From Oscillospiraceae bacterium (lineage in GTDB: Bacteria > Bacillota > Clostridia > Oscillospirales > Ruminococcaceae): a stretch of DNA of 10,552 nt. Numbering within the stretch: position 1 is the stretch's first letter; each line of letters begins with the position of its first letter. The notes beneath the pieces were generated by a model. It searched no databases and was not told the origin of the DNA. It saw only the letters and a list, made by a program, of their open reading frames with translations. The DNA is taken from NCBI GenBank assembly GCA_009776345.1, contig WRLS01000066.1, positions 1-10,552 on the forward strand, in the 5' to 3' direction. The position numbers and the translations under genes were made by a program. This document shows, one piece after another, positions 1-5,759 of the stretch.

Positions 1-129
1 CCCGCAGGCGGCGGGGGTTGTTCCCCGTAATTCGCCGCCAAAGGACAACCCCCGGCACTTCGTGCCACCCCCTTCGTGCGCGAAGGGGGCATAGAGATTG
101 CCCGTAAATTACCGAAAACGGAGAAAAAC
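1..129. repeat. Head-to-head hairpin repeat modules upstream of uxaC
   Basis: Positions 1-22 match 4167-4188 exactly and are the end of a minus-orientation module cut by the window edge. Positions 45-90 are a plus-orientation copy of the module at 4139-4187. CGGGGGTTGT (12-21) pairs with ACAACCCCCG (45-54). Next come a GGCAC-ttc-GTGCC hairpin (54-66) and a 9-bp stem, CCCCCTTCG-tgcg-CGAAGGGGG (68-89). Only about 40 bases separate the last hairpin from the uxaC start. I see no promoter with recognisable -35/-10 boxes; the uxaC promoter is either off the window or hidden in the repeat. Confidence 0.85.
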
Positions 130-1533
130 ATGAAACCCTTCATGGATGAAAACTTCCTGCTGGAAACCGAAACCGCGCGCACCCTCTACCACAGCCATGC
201 CGCGCATATGCCCATCATCGATTACCACTGCCATGTAAGCCCCGAGGAAATCGCGCGTGACATAAAACTCGAGAACATCACAAAGGCATGGCTCGGCGGC
301 GACCACTACAAATGGCGCCTAATACGCTCGGGCGGCGTGGACGAACGCTATATCACCGGGGACGCCTCCGACCGCGAAAAATTCGATAAATTCGCGCAGG
401 TACTCCCGCGCGCAATCGGCAACCCGCTGTACCACTGGACGCATCTTGAGCTAAAACGCTACTTCGGCTGCGATTTAATATTGAACCCCCAAAACGCCGA
501 CGCCATCTGGGAAATCTGCAATGAGCGCCTTACCCGCGATGACATGAGCGTGCGCGGGATCATCCGCAAATCGAATGTCACAGTGGTCTGCACCACGGAC
601 GACCCCGCCGACAGCCTAGAGTGGCATAAAATAATGCGCGATGACCCTTCATGGGAAGTGAAGGTCCTGCCCGCGTTCAGGCCGGACGCGGCAATCGGCA
701 TCGAAAAACCCGGCTTCCGCGATTATCTCCGCGGGCTTTCAAAAGCCTCCGGCATCGCGATTAAATCAATTGACGATTTAAAAGCCGCGCTCGAAGATAG
801 GATTAACTTCTTCGCGGAAATGGGCTGTGTTGCCTCCGACCATGGGCTAAACTACATACCTTGGGAGGAAAACTGCAAGGAAAAAGCAGGCGCTGTTTTT
901 AAGCAAGCGCTTGCCGGGGAACTGCCGGGGCAAAGTGAAGCCGATGCCTTCAAAGCCGCGATGCTGCTGTTCTTATCGGAGCAGTACGCAAAACGCGGCT
1001 GGGCAATGCAGATACACTATGGCGTTGTAAGGGGCGCAAATTCGCGGATGACAGCAAAACTTGGCGCCGACACAGGCTTTGACTGCATATCCGCGCGGGA
1101 CAGCAGCGGCGCGATGTATAAACTCCTCGACGCGATGGAAAGCGGCGGCGGGCTGCCGAAAACCGTGCTGTATTCGCTCAACCCGAACGACGACGCGTAT
1201 CTTGCCACGGCGATCGGCGCGTTCCAAGGTCCGAGCCTGCCCGGCAAGCTTCAGCATGGGAGCGCATGGTGGTTCAACGACACCAAAACCGGGATGGCGG
1301 CGCAGCTGACAAACCTCGCGAACCTCGGCATACTCGGCAATTTTATCGGTATGCTCACAGATTCCCGCAGCTTTTTATCCTACACAAGGCATGAATATTT
1401 CCGCCGCATACTTTGCAATCTTATCGGCGGATGGGCAGAAAACGGCGAATACCCCGCAGATATGGAATTTTTAGGCGGGCTGGTGCGCGATATCTCTTAC
1501 AACAACGCAATGCGTTATTTCTTTGGAGGTTAA
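130..1533 (+). CDS. uxaC: Uronate isomerase (glucuronate/galacturonate isomerase)
   Basis: Catalyses the first cytoplasmic step of hexuronate breakdown: D-glucuronate to D-fructuronate and D-galacturonate to D-tagaturonate (EC 5.3.1.12). It belongs to the amidohydrolase superfamily. Visible family marks are the N-terminal metal-site motif DYHCHVSP (HCH at residues 33-35), the block around QIHYGVVRGANSRM (294-307), GFDCI (316-320), VLYSLNPND (346-354), GSAWWFNDTKTGM (377-389) and SYTRHEYFRRILC (417-429). The length of 467 aa is normal for the family, with no frameshift. The reading frame stays open upstream to 76, but that part lies in a repeat hairpin. I chose ATG at 130 because GGAG at 120-123 sits 6 nt before it and the protein then begins at the usual family N-terminus. 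No other uronate gene (uxaA, uxaB, uxuA, kdgK) is in the window, so the gene seems to stand alone here. It converges on spoVAE with only 9 bp between stop codons. Confidence 0.97.
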   Translation: MKPFMDENFLLETETARTLYHSHAAHMPIIDYHCHVSPEEIARDIKLENITKAWLGGDHYKWRLIRSGGVDERYITGDASDREKFDKFAQVLPRAIGNPLYHWTHLELKRYFGCDLILNPQNADAIWEICNERLTRDDMSVRGIIRKSNVTVVCTTDDPADSLEWHKIMRDDPSWEVKVLPAFRPDAAIGIEKPGFRDYLRGLSKASGIAIKSIDDLKAALEDRINFFAEMGCVASDHGLNYIPWEENCKEKAGAVFKQALAGELPGQSEADAFKAAMLLFLSEQYAKRGWAMQIHYGVVRGANSRMTAKLGADTGFDCISARDSSGAMYKLLDAMESGGGLPKTVLYSLNPNDDAYLATAIGAFQGPSLPGKLQHGSAWWFNDTKTGMAAQLTNLANLGILGNFIGMLTDSRSFLSYTRHEYFRRILCNLIGGWAENGEYPADMEFLGGLVRDISYNNAMRYFFGG

Positions 1534-1542
1534 CAGAACATT

Positions 1543-1911
1543 TCATGCCCGATCCTTCGGGCGGAAAACCAGCGCGGCAATAAGCCCGAAAAAAATCGAC
1601 GCCGTAATCCCGCCCGCACTGCCTGCAAGCCCGCCGTACAAAATCCCAAGCAGGCCTTTTTCGCGGATACCGTCCTTCACGCCCTTGGCAATTACATTTC
1701 CAAAGCCGATGATCGGCACGGACGCGCCGCCCCCCGCAAATTCAATCAGCTTATCGTAAACACCGAAAGCGCCCAGCAGCACCCCCAGCACAACAAACGA
1801 AACAAGTATGCGCGCGGGGGTAAGCTTTGTTAAATTTATAAGCACCTGTCCGGCAAGGCAAATCAGCCCCCCAACCCAAAACGCGTTAAAATACTCAAAA
1901 AAAGTTTGCAT
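1543..1911 (-). CDS. spoVAE: Stage V sporulation protein AE (SpoVAEb type)
   Basis: Small membrane protein of the SpoVA complex in the spore inner membrane, which imports Ca-dipicolinic acid late in sporulation and releases it in germination. At 122 aa it is full length for the family. It shows the SpoVAC/SpoVAEb fold: FWVGGLICLAGQVLINL near the N-terminus (residues 11-27), a second hydrophobic segment (about 35-55), the signature around SVPIIGFGNVIAKG (64-77), and a C-terminal hydrophobic segment (about 86-116) before a short basic tail. The ATG at 1909-1911 follows a strong AAGGTG ribosome site, 5 nt upstream. In most spore formers spoVAE follows spoVAD directly. Here 528 bp of repeats intervene, so it may be cut off from the operon promoter or need read-through. 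The stop is 9 bp from that of the convergent uxaC, leaving no room for a separate terminator. Confidence 0.95.
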   Translation of the reverse strand: MQTFFEYFNAFWVGGLICLAGQVLINLTKLTPARILVSFVVLGVLLGAFGVYDKLIEFAGGGASVPIIGFGNVIAKGVKDGIREKGLLGILYGGLAGSAGGITASIFFGLIAALVFRPKDRA

Positions 1912-1984
1912 AATATCACCTTAATAGAGATTAGAGATTAGTAAGGGACGAGACGATAAGTTTTGCCCTAAGAAAAAGTGCAGA

Positions 1985-2147
1985 CTACAAAGGCAAGTAG
2001 GCACAGAACAAAAAATAGGGAACGACACCGGAAGCGCACGCGCACGTAATAACAGCGGAAAAGTCTTTGATTTCTTTTATTCCTAATACCTTTTTCCGCG
2101 TTCGAGACCTGGAGCCCGGCTCGGCTGGGTGATTGGGCGGATTATAG
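1985..2147 (+). repeat. 164-bp direct repeat, copy 1; candidate structured RNA
   Basis: Aligns over its whole length with 10383-10546 in the same orientation, at roughly 85-90% identity by eye with a few single-base indels. Two stems can be drawn. GCGGAAAA (2055-2062) pairs with TTTTCCGC (2092-2099). GCCC (2114-2117) pairs with GGGT (2127-2130) around loop GGCTCGGCT. The second copy has GCTC/GAGC in the latter stem, a paired C-G to T-A change plus G-U to G-C. Both wobble pairs work only if the plus strand is the RNA. It lies antisense to the spoVA genes. No promoter, terminator or open reading frame was recognised. It could also be a non-transcribed mobile repeat. Confidence 0.85.
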
Positions 2148-2232
2148 GACAAAGCATATGACGTGCGCGATGAAAGGCACAGGGCTATGCGTTCTGTCGA
2201 AATGGGGGTCCGGGGTCTCCCCGGCGCGTTTG

Positions 2233-2295
2233 CTTCTTTGCGCGGGCAAAGAAGAGCCTCCGCGGCTTGAGCGGTGAAAAATAACCGAAGATGAA
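2233..2295 (-). repeat. Hairpin repeat, inverted partner of 10042-10115
   Basis: The minus-strand reading of about 2252-2293 matches 10042-10083 over about 42 nt with two mismatches. Next to it lies a hairpin, CTTCTTTG (2233-2240), loop CGCGGG, CAAAGAAG (2247-2254). In the partner this stem is lengthened to 15 bp with both arms changed together. Further left (2204-2224) is a G/C-rich stretch with GGGG and CCCC runs that can also fold. Confidence 0.8.
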
Positions 2296-2308
2296 ATCGT
2301 ACTATAAA

Positions 2309-2396
2309 CTCCCCCTGTCACTTCGTGACATCCCCCTCTTTGAGGGGGACATAGCCTCCCTCTCTGAGGGAGGTGGCGCGGAGCGCCCGGAGGGAG
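2309..2396 (+). repeat. Four-hairpin repeat, copy 1
   Basis: A chain of short hairpins: GTCAC-ttc-GTGAC (2317-2329), CCCCCTC-ttt-GAGGGGG (2332-2348), CCTCCCTC-tct-GAGGGAGG and GGCGC-gga-GCGCC (2375-2387). The same chain occurs at 8249-8336 (same orientation) and, without the last hairpin, at 5573-5646 (opposite orientation). Sequence differences fall mostly in loops or change both arms of a stem. Confidence 0.95.
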
Positions 2397-2439
2397 ATTT
2401 TGCGGGCATAGAACCCCGCCCTACCCTAAATCCCGGGTC

Positions 2440-2455
2440 CTAAAACCTCAATCCT
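2440..2455. repeat. CCTAAAACCTCAATCCT-type module at the spoVAD 3' end
   Basis: The segment reads CTAAAACCTCAATCCT, preceded by a C at 2439, as in the intergenic copies near 5541-5557 and 5772-5794. It supplies the spoVAD stop codon (TAG on the minus strand) and the codons before it. It shows one of these repeats intruding on a coding sequence. Confidence 0.8.
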
Positions 2456-3465
2456 GCCGTAGGCGACAAATGCACAAGATGCGCAACCGCCGGGATGCTT
2501 TGCCCCTGCTGTGTGCTTACCGTGGACATCAGCGCGCCGGTGCCGATAAACAGCACATCACCGAGCTTCCCCTCACGCATTGATTGTAAAATATACGAAC
2601 AAAGCACAACCGCGGAGCATCCGCAGCCCGAGCCGCCCGCGTCCACGCCCTGGGTTTTTATGTCGTAGAGCATGGTGCCGCAGTCGGAATGCTTTTTGCG
2701 CAACTTGTATCCATCCTGCTCCATGAGCTGCAAAAACAGCGACGAGCCGACAGAGCCCAAATCCCCCGTGAGGATCATGTCGTAGCTGCTTTCACCGGTG
2801 AGCGTGTCGGAAAAAAATCGCGACAGCGTCTGCGCGGCTGCCGGCGCCATCGCGCCGCCCATATTGCTGATATCCTTTACCCCCATATCCTCAATACAGC
2901 CAAAGGTAACAGCCCTTACAAACGGCGGGGAATCGCCTTTCCCTAAAATCACGCCGCCCGCGCCTGTCGCTGTCCATTGGGACGTAGGCGGGCGCTGACC
3001 GCCATATGCCAGCGGGAAACGGAACTGCCTCTCCGCCGCGCAAAAATGCGAGGAGGTCACGGCGGCGGTACGTTCTGCCAAGCCGCCCTCCACCATCATC
3101 GCGGCTAAGCCAAGCCCCTCCGCCATTGTAGAGCAGGCGCCGTACAGCCCCACAAACGGGATGCCGAATTCCCTGAGCCCATAATGTGAGCCGATGCACT
3201 GGTTTAGCAGGTCCCCCGCGAAAACATAGCTCAAGTCCCCCGCCGAAAGCCCCGCCTTTTCCAGCGCGGCCCTCAGGACGGTTTCCTGCATCCTGCTCTC
3301 AGCCAATTCCCAGGTCTTCTGCCCAAAATACGGGTCGTCGCACAGCAGGTCTATATATGGCGCCATCGGCCCCTGCGATTCTTTTTTGGACGCAACCGCC
3401 CCATAGCTCAAAACAGACGGCGCGCTGTCCAGCTTTACGGTAAATTTCCCGATTCTGGTTGCCAT
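2440..3465 (-). CDS. spoVAD: Stage V sporulation protein AD
   Basis: Soluble, thiolase-fold subunit of the SpoVA complex. In Bacillus it binds dipicolinic acid directly at the spore inner membrane. At 341 aa it is about family length. Family marks include VFAGDLLNQCIGSHYGLRE (residues 81-99), the thiolase-like nucleophile region GLYGACSTMAEGLGLA (Cys111), SSHFCAAERQFRFPL (138-152), TSQWTATGAGG (161-171), ILTGDLGSVG (231-240) and GQSIPAVAHLVHL (321-333). The ATG at 3463-3465 follows AAGGGA, which overlaps the stop of spoVAC; the 12-bp spacing supports co-transcription and probably translational coupling. Oddity: the last residues, AGLRF and the TAG stop, are read from a copy of the intergenic CCTAAAACCTCAATCCT module. 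The native end was probably near residue 333-335 and has been replaced by repeat-encoded codons. The tail is short and beyond the conserved core, so the protein is probably still functional. Confidence 0.96.
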   Translation of the reverse strand: MATRIGKFTVKLDSAPSVLSYGAVASKKESQGPMAPYIDLLCDDPYFGQKTWELAESRMQETVLRAALEKAGLSAGDLSYVFAGDLLNQCIGSHYGLREFGIPFVGLYGACSTMAEGLGLAAMMVEGGLAERTAAVTSSHFCAAERQFRFPLAYGGQRPPTSQWTATGAGGVILGKGDSPPFVRAVTFGCIEDMGVKDISNMGGAMAPAAAQTLSRFFSDTLTGESSYDMILTGDLGSVGSSLFLQLMEQDGYKLRKKHSDCGTMLYDIKTQGVDAGGSGCGCSAVVLCSYILQSMREGKLGDVLFIGTGALMSTVSTQQGQSIPAVAHLVHLSPTAGLRF

Positions 3466-3477
3466 GTTATATTTCCC

Positions 3478-3918
3478 TTAAAGTTTCAACAAATATATAA
3501 TAAATCCGTACAAAACGCCCGCTGACAGGCCGTAAACAATCACCGGTCCCGCAATCGAAAAAAGCTTTGCGCCGACCCCCATAATATACCCCTCGGTTTT
3601 ATACTCCAGCGCGGGGGCGGTCACGGCGTTCGCGAAGCCTGTAATCGGCACAAGCGCGCCCGCCCCGCCGATTTTAGAGATATCGTCGTAAATATTCAGC
3701 CCCGTCAGCAGCGCCCCCAGGAAAATCAGCGTGATGGATGCGCCGGCAAAGGCATTGTCCTTTTCCGCGCCAAGGTGGATGTACAAATTTATCAGCGCCT
3801 GTCCCAGCGTGCATATCGCGCCGCCCACCAAAAACGCCGTCACCATAGTGCGCAGATGCGCGGTAGGCGGCGACGCCGCCTTTACCATGCGGTTGTATTG
3901 ATTGTTGGTTAGCTGCAT
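3478..3918 (-). CDS. spoVAC: Stage V sporulation protein AC
   Basis: Membrane subunit of the SpoVA dipicolinic-acid channel in the spore inner membrane. The Bacillus homologue behaves as a mechanosensitive channel during germination. The protein is 146 aa. A polar N-terminus (1-24) is followed by FLVGGAICTLGQALINLY (29-46), a second membrane segment (about 60-76), the conserved LVPITGFANAVTAPALEYKTEG block (89-110), and a long C-terminal hydrophobic region (118-144). It shares this architecture with SpoVAE, as expected for the joint SpoVAC/SpoVAEb family. The ATG at 3916-3918 has AAGGGG about 11 nt upstream, a slightly long spacing. It is the first gene of the visible operon; spoVAA and spoVAB are absent upstream, as in many Clostridia. 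A promoter is expected between 3919 and about 4010, but no clear sigma-G consensus could be placed. Confidence 0.96.
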   Translation of the reverse strand: MQLTNNQYNRMVKAASPPTAHLRTMVTAFLVGGAICTLGQALINLYIHLGAEKDNAFAGASITLIFLGALLTGLNIYDDISKIGGAGALVPITGFANAVTAPALEYKTEGYIMGVGAKLFSIAGPVIVYGLSAGVLYGFIIYLLKL

Positions 3919-4016
3919 ATTTTTTCTTTCCCCTTCGGCGGTTATACTTATGCTTTACAGCTGTTATTTTCCCTTGTATAATAAAAAATATACGGCGCAG
4001 AGAATCCCGCGCAAAT

Positions 4017-4032
4017 TGTTTCACGTGAAACA
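4017..4032. other. parS: parS-like ParB (Spo0J) binding site, perfect consensus
   Basis: Reads TGTTTCACGTGAAACA, an exact match to the widely conserved bacterial parS palindrome bound by ParB/Spo0J, where ParB loads and spreads for chromosome segregation. The palindrome extends to 22 bp (4014-4035). No parA or parB gene is in the window. Chromosomal parS sites are often scattered around the origin, so an isolated site is plausible. The match is seen directly; binding is inferred. Confidence 0.8.
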
Positions 4033-4062
4033 ATTGTTTGGTGGTTTGCCGCCCGATTTATC

Positions 4063-4340
4063 GCATTGCACCATACAATGCGGGACGTCGAGGACGCCGT
4101 CCCCTACGGCATAACATATTACTGCGTGTAACCCCCCTGCCCCCTTCGCGCACGAAGGGGGTGCCGCCCGCAGGCGGCGGGGGTTGTTTGTAGGGGCGGC
4201 AATCTGCCGCCCGCAAATTACCAAACAACCATATTGAAAACACAAAACCGTGTAGGGGACGCACACCGGGCGTCCCGAAATTACCAAACAACCAACAACA
4301 TTGCATTGTACAATGCGGTCGGGGATGGAACCCCGCCCCT
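4063..4340. repeat. Cluster of GC-rich hairpin modules
   Basis: In order: GCATTG/CAATGC (4063-4068 / 4076-4081); GGGACG/CGTCCC (4082-4087 / 4098-4103); a minus-orientation copy (4139-4187) of the module at 45-90, with CCCCCTTCG-cgca-CGAAGGGGG and GCCGCC-cgca-GGCGGC; GGGCGGC-aatct-GCCGCCC (4194-4212) nested inside TTGTTTG/CAAACAA (4184-4190 / 4222-4228); GGGACGC/GCGTCCC (4256-4262 / 4270-4276); the palindrome GCATTGTACAATGC (4303-4316); and a degenerate half (4318-4343) of the GTCGGG element. AATTACCAAACAACC occurs twice, after two of the hairpins. Confidence 0.9.
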
Positions 4341-4348
4341 ACACAAAA

Positions 4349-4364
4349 TGTTTCACATGAAACA
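4349..4364. other. parS: Second parS-like site, one mismatch
   Basis: Reads TGTTTCACATGAAACA, differing from the perfect site at 4017-4032 by one central base (CACGTG to CACATG). Both sites are followed by the same ATTGTT, so they form a 22-bp direct repeat with one difference. It ends 14 bp before the DUF362 ribosome site. Naturally occurring parS sites tolerate single mismatches, but a central change may weaken ParB binding. Confidence 0.6.
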
Positions 4365-4391
4365 ATTGTTCCAAAAAGGGAGATGAATTAT

Positions 4392-5459
4392 ATGGCGGAA
4401 ATCTACATCAATTACGGCGCGGACCATGCCGAAATGACCGCGGAGCTTATGACAAGGGCGGACATCAAATCGCGTATCAAACCCGGGGCAGGCGTTGTCA
4501 TAAAGCCAAATCTTGTAGTTGCGCGCCCCGCTTCCGGCGGGGCTACAACCCATCCCGAAATCGTTGAGGGCATCATCCTGTATTTACAGGGGGCCGGTAT
4601 CAGCGATATCACAATCGCGGAGGGCTCATGGATCGGCGACAGCACCGCCCGCGCCTGGGAAAACTGCGGGTATGCAAAGCTGCGCGACAAATACGGCGTG
4701 AGGCTTTTTGACACAAAAAAAGACCGCACCGTCACGGTAAAATCCGGCGGGCTGGAGCTTCCTGTCTGCAAAACAATTTTGGATGCGGGTTATCTCATCA
4801 ATGTCCCTGTACTCAAAGGTCACTGCCAAACCGGCATGACCTGCTGCCTGAAAAACATGAAGGGCTGTATCCCCGATTCCGAAAAGCGGCGTTACCATAC
4901 GCTGGGGCTGGACAAGCCCATCGCGGCGCTTGGCGCGGTGATAAAGCCCGGCCTTCACATCATAGACGGCATATGCGGCGACCTTAATTTTGAGGAAGGC
5001 GGCAACCCCATCGACTGCGGCAGGATAATGCTGGGCTTCGACCCTGTGCTGCTGGACAGCTACGGCGCAATGCTTATGGGTTATCACCCCGATGAGATCG
5101 GCTACCTGCGCCTTGCCAAAAACTCGGGCATAGGCAAGTACGCGGACGAAAATACAGATATCGAGGAGCTGAACCGCGGACGCCGCCCGAAAACCGAGAT
5201 GACGCGAAGCGGCACGGCAAAGCGGCTTGCGGGGCATATTTCGGAAGACAGCGCGTGCAGTGCGTGTTATGCCGCGCTGGTTTTCGCGCTGGATAAATCC
5301 GCCGCCCCAAAAAGTAAGTTTCACATCGGGCAGGGGTACCGCGGGAAAAAGCTTGACGGATATGGGATCGGGGATTGCGCGTCGGGGTGCAGCCGCCATG
5401 TCCCCGGCTGCCCGCCAAAAGCCGTCGAGGTGCTGGAGTTTATAAAAACGGCGCGTTAG
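4392..5459 (+). CDS. DUF362 domain-containing protein, cysteine-rich
   Basis: The protein has 355 aa and belongs to the DUF362 (PF04015) family, whose biochemical role is not established; many members carry iron-sulfur ferredoxin domains. Family marks are VVIKPNLVVARP with TTHPEIVEGII (about 35-63), and LKGHCQTGMTCCLKNMKG (141-158), matching the usual LK-H-GMT-KN-G core. The C-terminus is cysteine-rich: SACSAC (Cys289, Cys292), GDCASGC (Cys329, Cys333) and VPGCPPKA (Cys340). This resembles the GCPP loop of metal-binding oxidoreductase subunits and suggests, but does not prove, an Fe-S or other metal site. There is no signal peptide or membrane segment, so it is probably cytoplasmic. An ATG at 4383 is in frame but touches GGGAG (4378-4382). 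The ATG at 4392 has that site 9 nt away, so I chose it. It is transcribed divergently from spoVAC and shares no operon in view. Confidence 0.9.
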   Translation: MAEIYINYGADHAEMTAELMTRADIKSRIKPGAGVVIKPNLVVARPASGGATTHPEIVEGIILYLQGAGISDITIAEGSWIGDSTARAWENCGYAKLRDKYGVRLFDTKKDRTVTVKSGGLELPVCKTILDAGYLINVPVLKGHCQTGMTCCLKNMKGCIPDSEKRRYHTLGLDKPIAALGAVIKPGLHIIDGICGDLNFEEGGNPIDCGRIMLGFDPVLLDSYGAMLMGYHPDEIGYLRLAKNSGIGKYADENTDIEELNRGRRPKTEMTRSGTAKRLAGHISEDSACSACYAALVFALDKSAAPKSKFHIGQGYRGKKLDGYGIGDCASGCSRHVPGCPPKAVEVLEFIKTAR

Positions 5460-5572
5460 CGCGTTGCGCAGGTTTCAGGATTCAGGAAAACAAGGATTCA
5501 GGGAAGGGAAGAATTTACAAGCTCCGTCCTTTCCCTAAAACCTAAAACCTCAATCCTAAAACCTGCGCAGCA

Positions 5573-5646
5573 GCGCCACCTCCCTCAGAGAGGGAGGCTC
5601 ATGTCCCCCTCACTGAGGGGGATGTCAACGTAGTTGACAGGGGGAG
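5573..5646 (-). repeat. Hairpin-chain repeat, copy 2 (three hairpins)
   Basis: Reverse-complement relative of 2309-2396 and 8249-8336. The stem that reads GTCAC/GTGAC in the other copies is GTCAAC-gta-GTTGAC here (5624-5638): both arms and the loop differ, but pairing is complete. The GGCGC/GCGCC hairpin is missing. Confidence 0.92.
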
Positions 5647-5680
5647 TTGCCTACGCCGGGTTTTAGGATATAGGTTTTAA

Positions 5681-5759
5681 TGTAGGGTCGGGGTTCCATC
5701 CCCGACCGCGAATATTCGACTGAAATTTGACGGTCGGGCATGGAAGCCCGACCCTACAA
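5681..5759 (-). repeat. GTCGGG double-hairpin element, copy 1
   Basis: Two hairpins, GTCGGGG-ttccat-CCCCGAC and GTCGGGC-atggaa-GCCCGAC, bracketed by TGTAGGG and CCCTACA, so the whole 79 bp is also an inverted repeat. Its reverse complement matches 8551-8628 nearly throughout, differing mainly in the central linker. On the minus strand it lies about 60 nt past the mutS2 stop and could serve as a weak terminator. Confidence 0.92.

Larger units (their letters stand above)
1912..2439. other. 528-bp repeat-filled gap inside the spoVA cluster
   Basis: No gene is visible here. Going up in coordinate it holds about 70 bp of AT-richer sequence upstream of spoVAE, the first copy of the 164-bp direct repeat (1985-2147), a GC-rich hairpin block with an inverted partner near 10042-10115, the four-hairpin repeat (2309-2396), and a short module that runs into the 3' end of spoVAD. 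I could not make out a forespore (sigma-G or sigma-F) promoter for spoVAE. The hairpins could attenuate or terminate transcription between spoVAD and spoVAE, but none has a U-tract typical of an intrinsic terminator. Confidence 0.85.
3919..4391. other. Divergent intergenic region, spoVAC / DUF362 gene
   Basis: No gene is visible. About 95 bp next to spoVAC (3919-4013) is free of repeats and AT-rich and should contain the spoVAC promoter. The rest is a parS-like palindrome (4014-4035), a tightly packed run of GC-rich hairpins (4063-4340), and a second parS-like site (4349-4364) just before the DUF362 ribosome site. Short reading frames here run through repeats and have no family resemblance. 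Confidence 0.85.

Noticed and set aside
2096..2117. GCGTTCGAGACC, reminiscent of a tRNA T-arm, in the 164-bp repeat
   Set aside because: The bases flanking TTCGAGA do not pair as a T-stem, and no acceptor, D or anticodon arm can be drawn at the right distances in either copy.
2155..2196. GTGCGCGATGAAAGGCAC between GCATA and TATGC, faintly like group II intron domain V
   Set aside because: The conserved catalytic AGC and basal stem are absent and there is no intron-encoded reverse transcriptase or upstream intron structure.
3919..4000. Sigma-G promoter for spoVAC
   Set aside because: Expected from knowledge of spoVA regulation, but no pair of -35/-10 boxes at 17-18 bp spacing gave a convincing match, so none was annotated.
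3674..4033. Minus-strand open frame of 119 aa beginning MFHVKQ
   Set aside because: Its start is the parS palindrome, where ATGTTTCACGTGAAACA reads MFHVKQ by chance, and most of it lies antiparallel in another frame of spoVAC. It shows no family resemblance.
4021..4306. Minus-strand open frames of 82 and 88 aa between spoVAC and the DUF362 gene
   Set aside because: They run entirely through hairpin modules, have low-complexity proline/arginine/glycine composition, and lack convincing ribosome sites.
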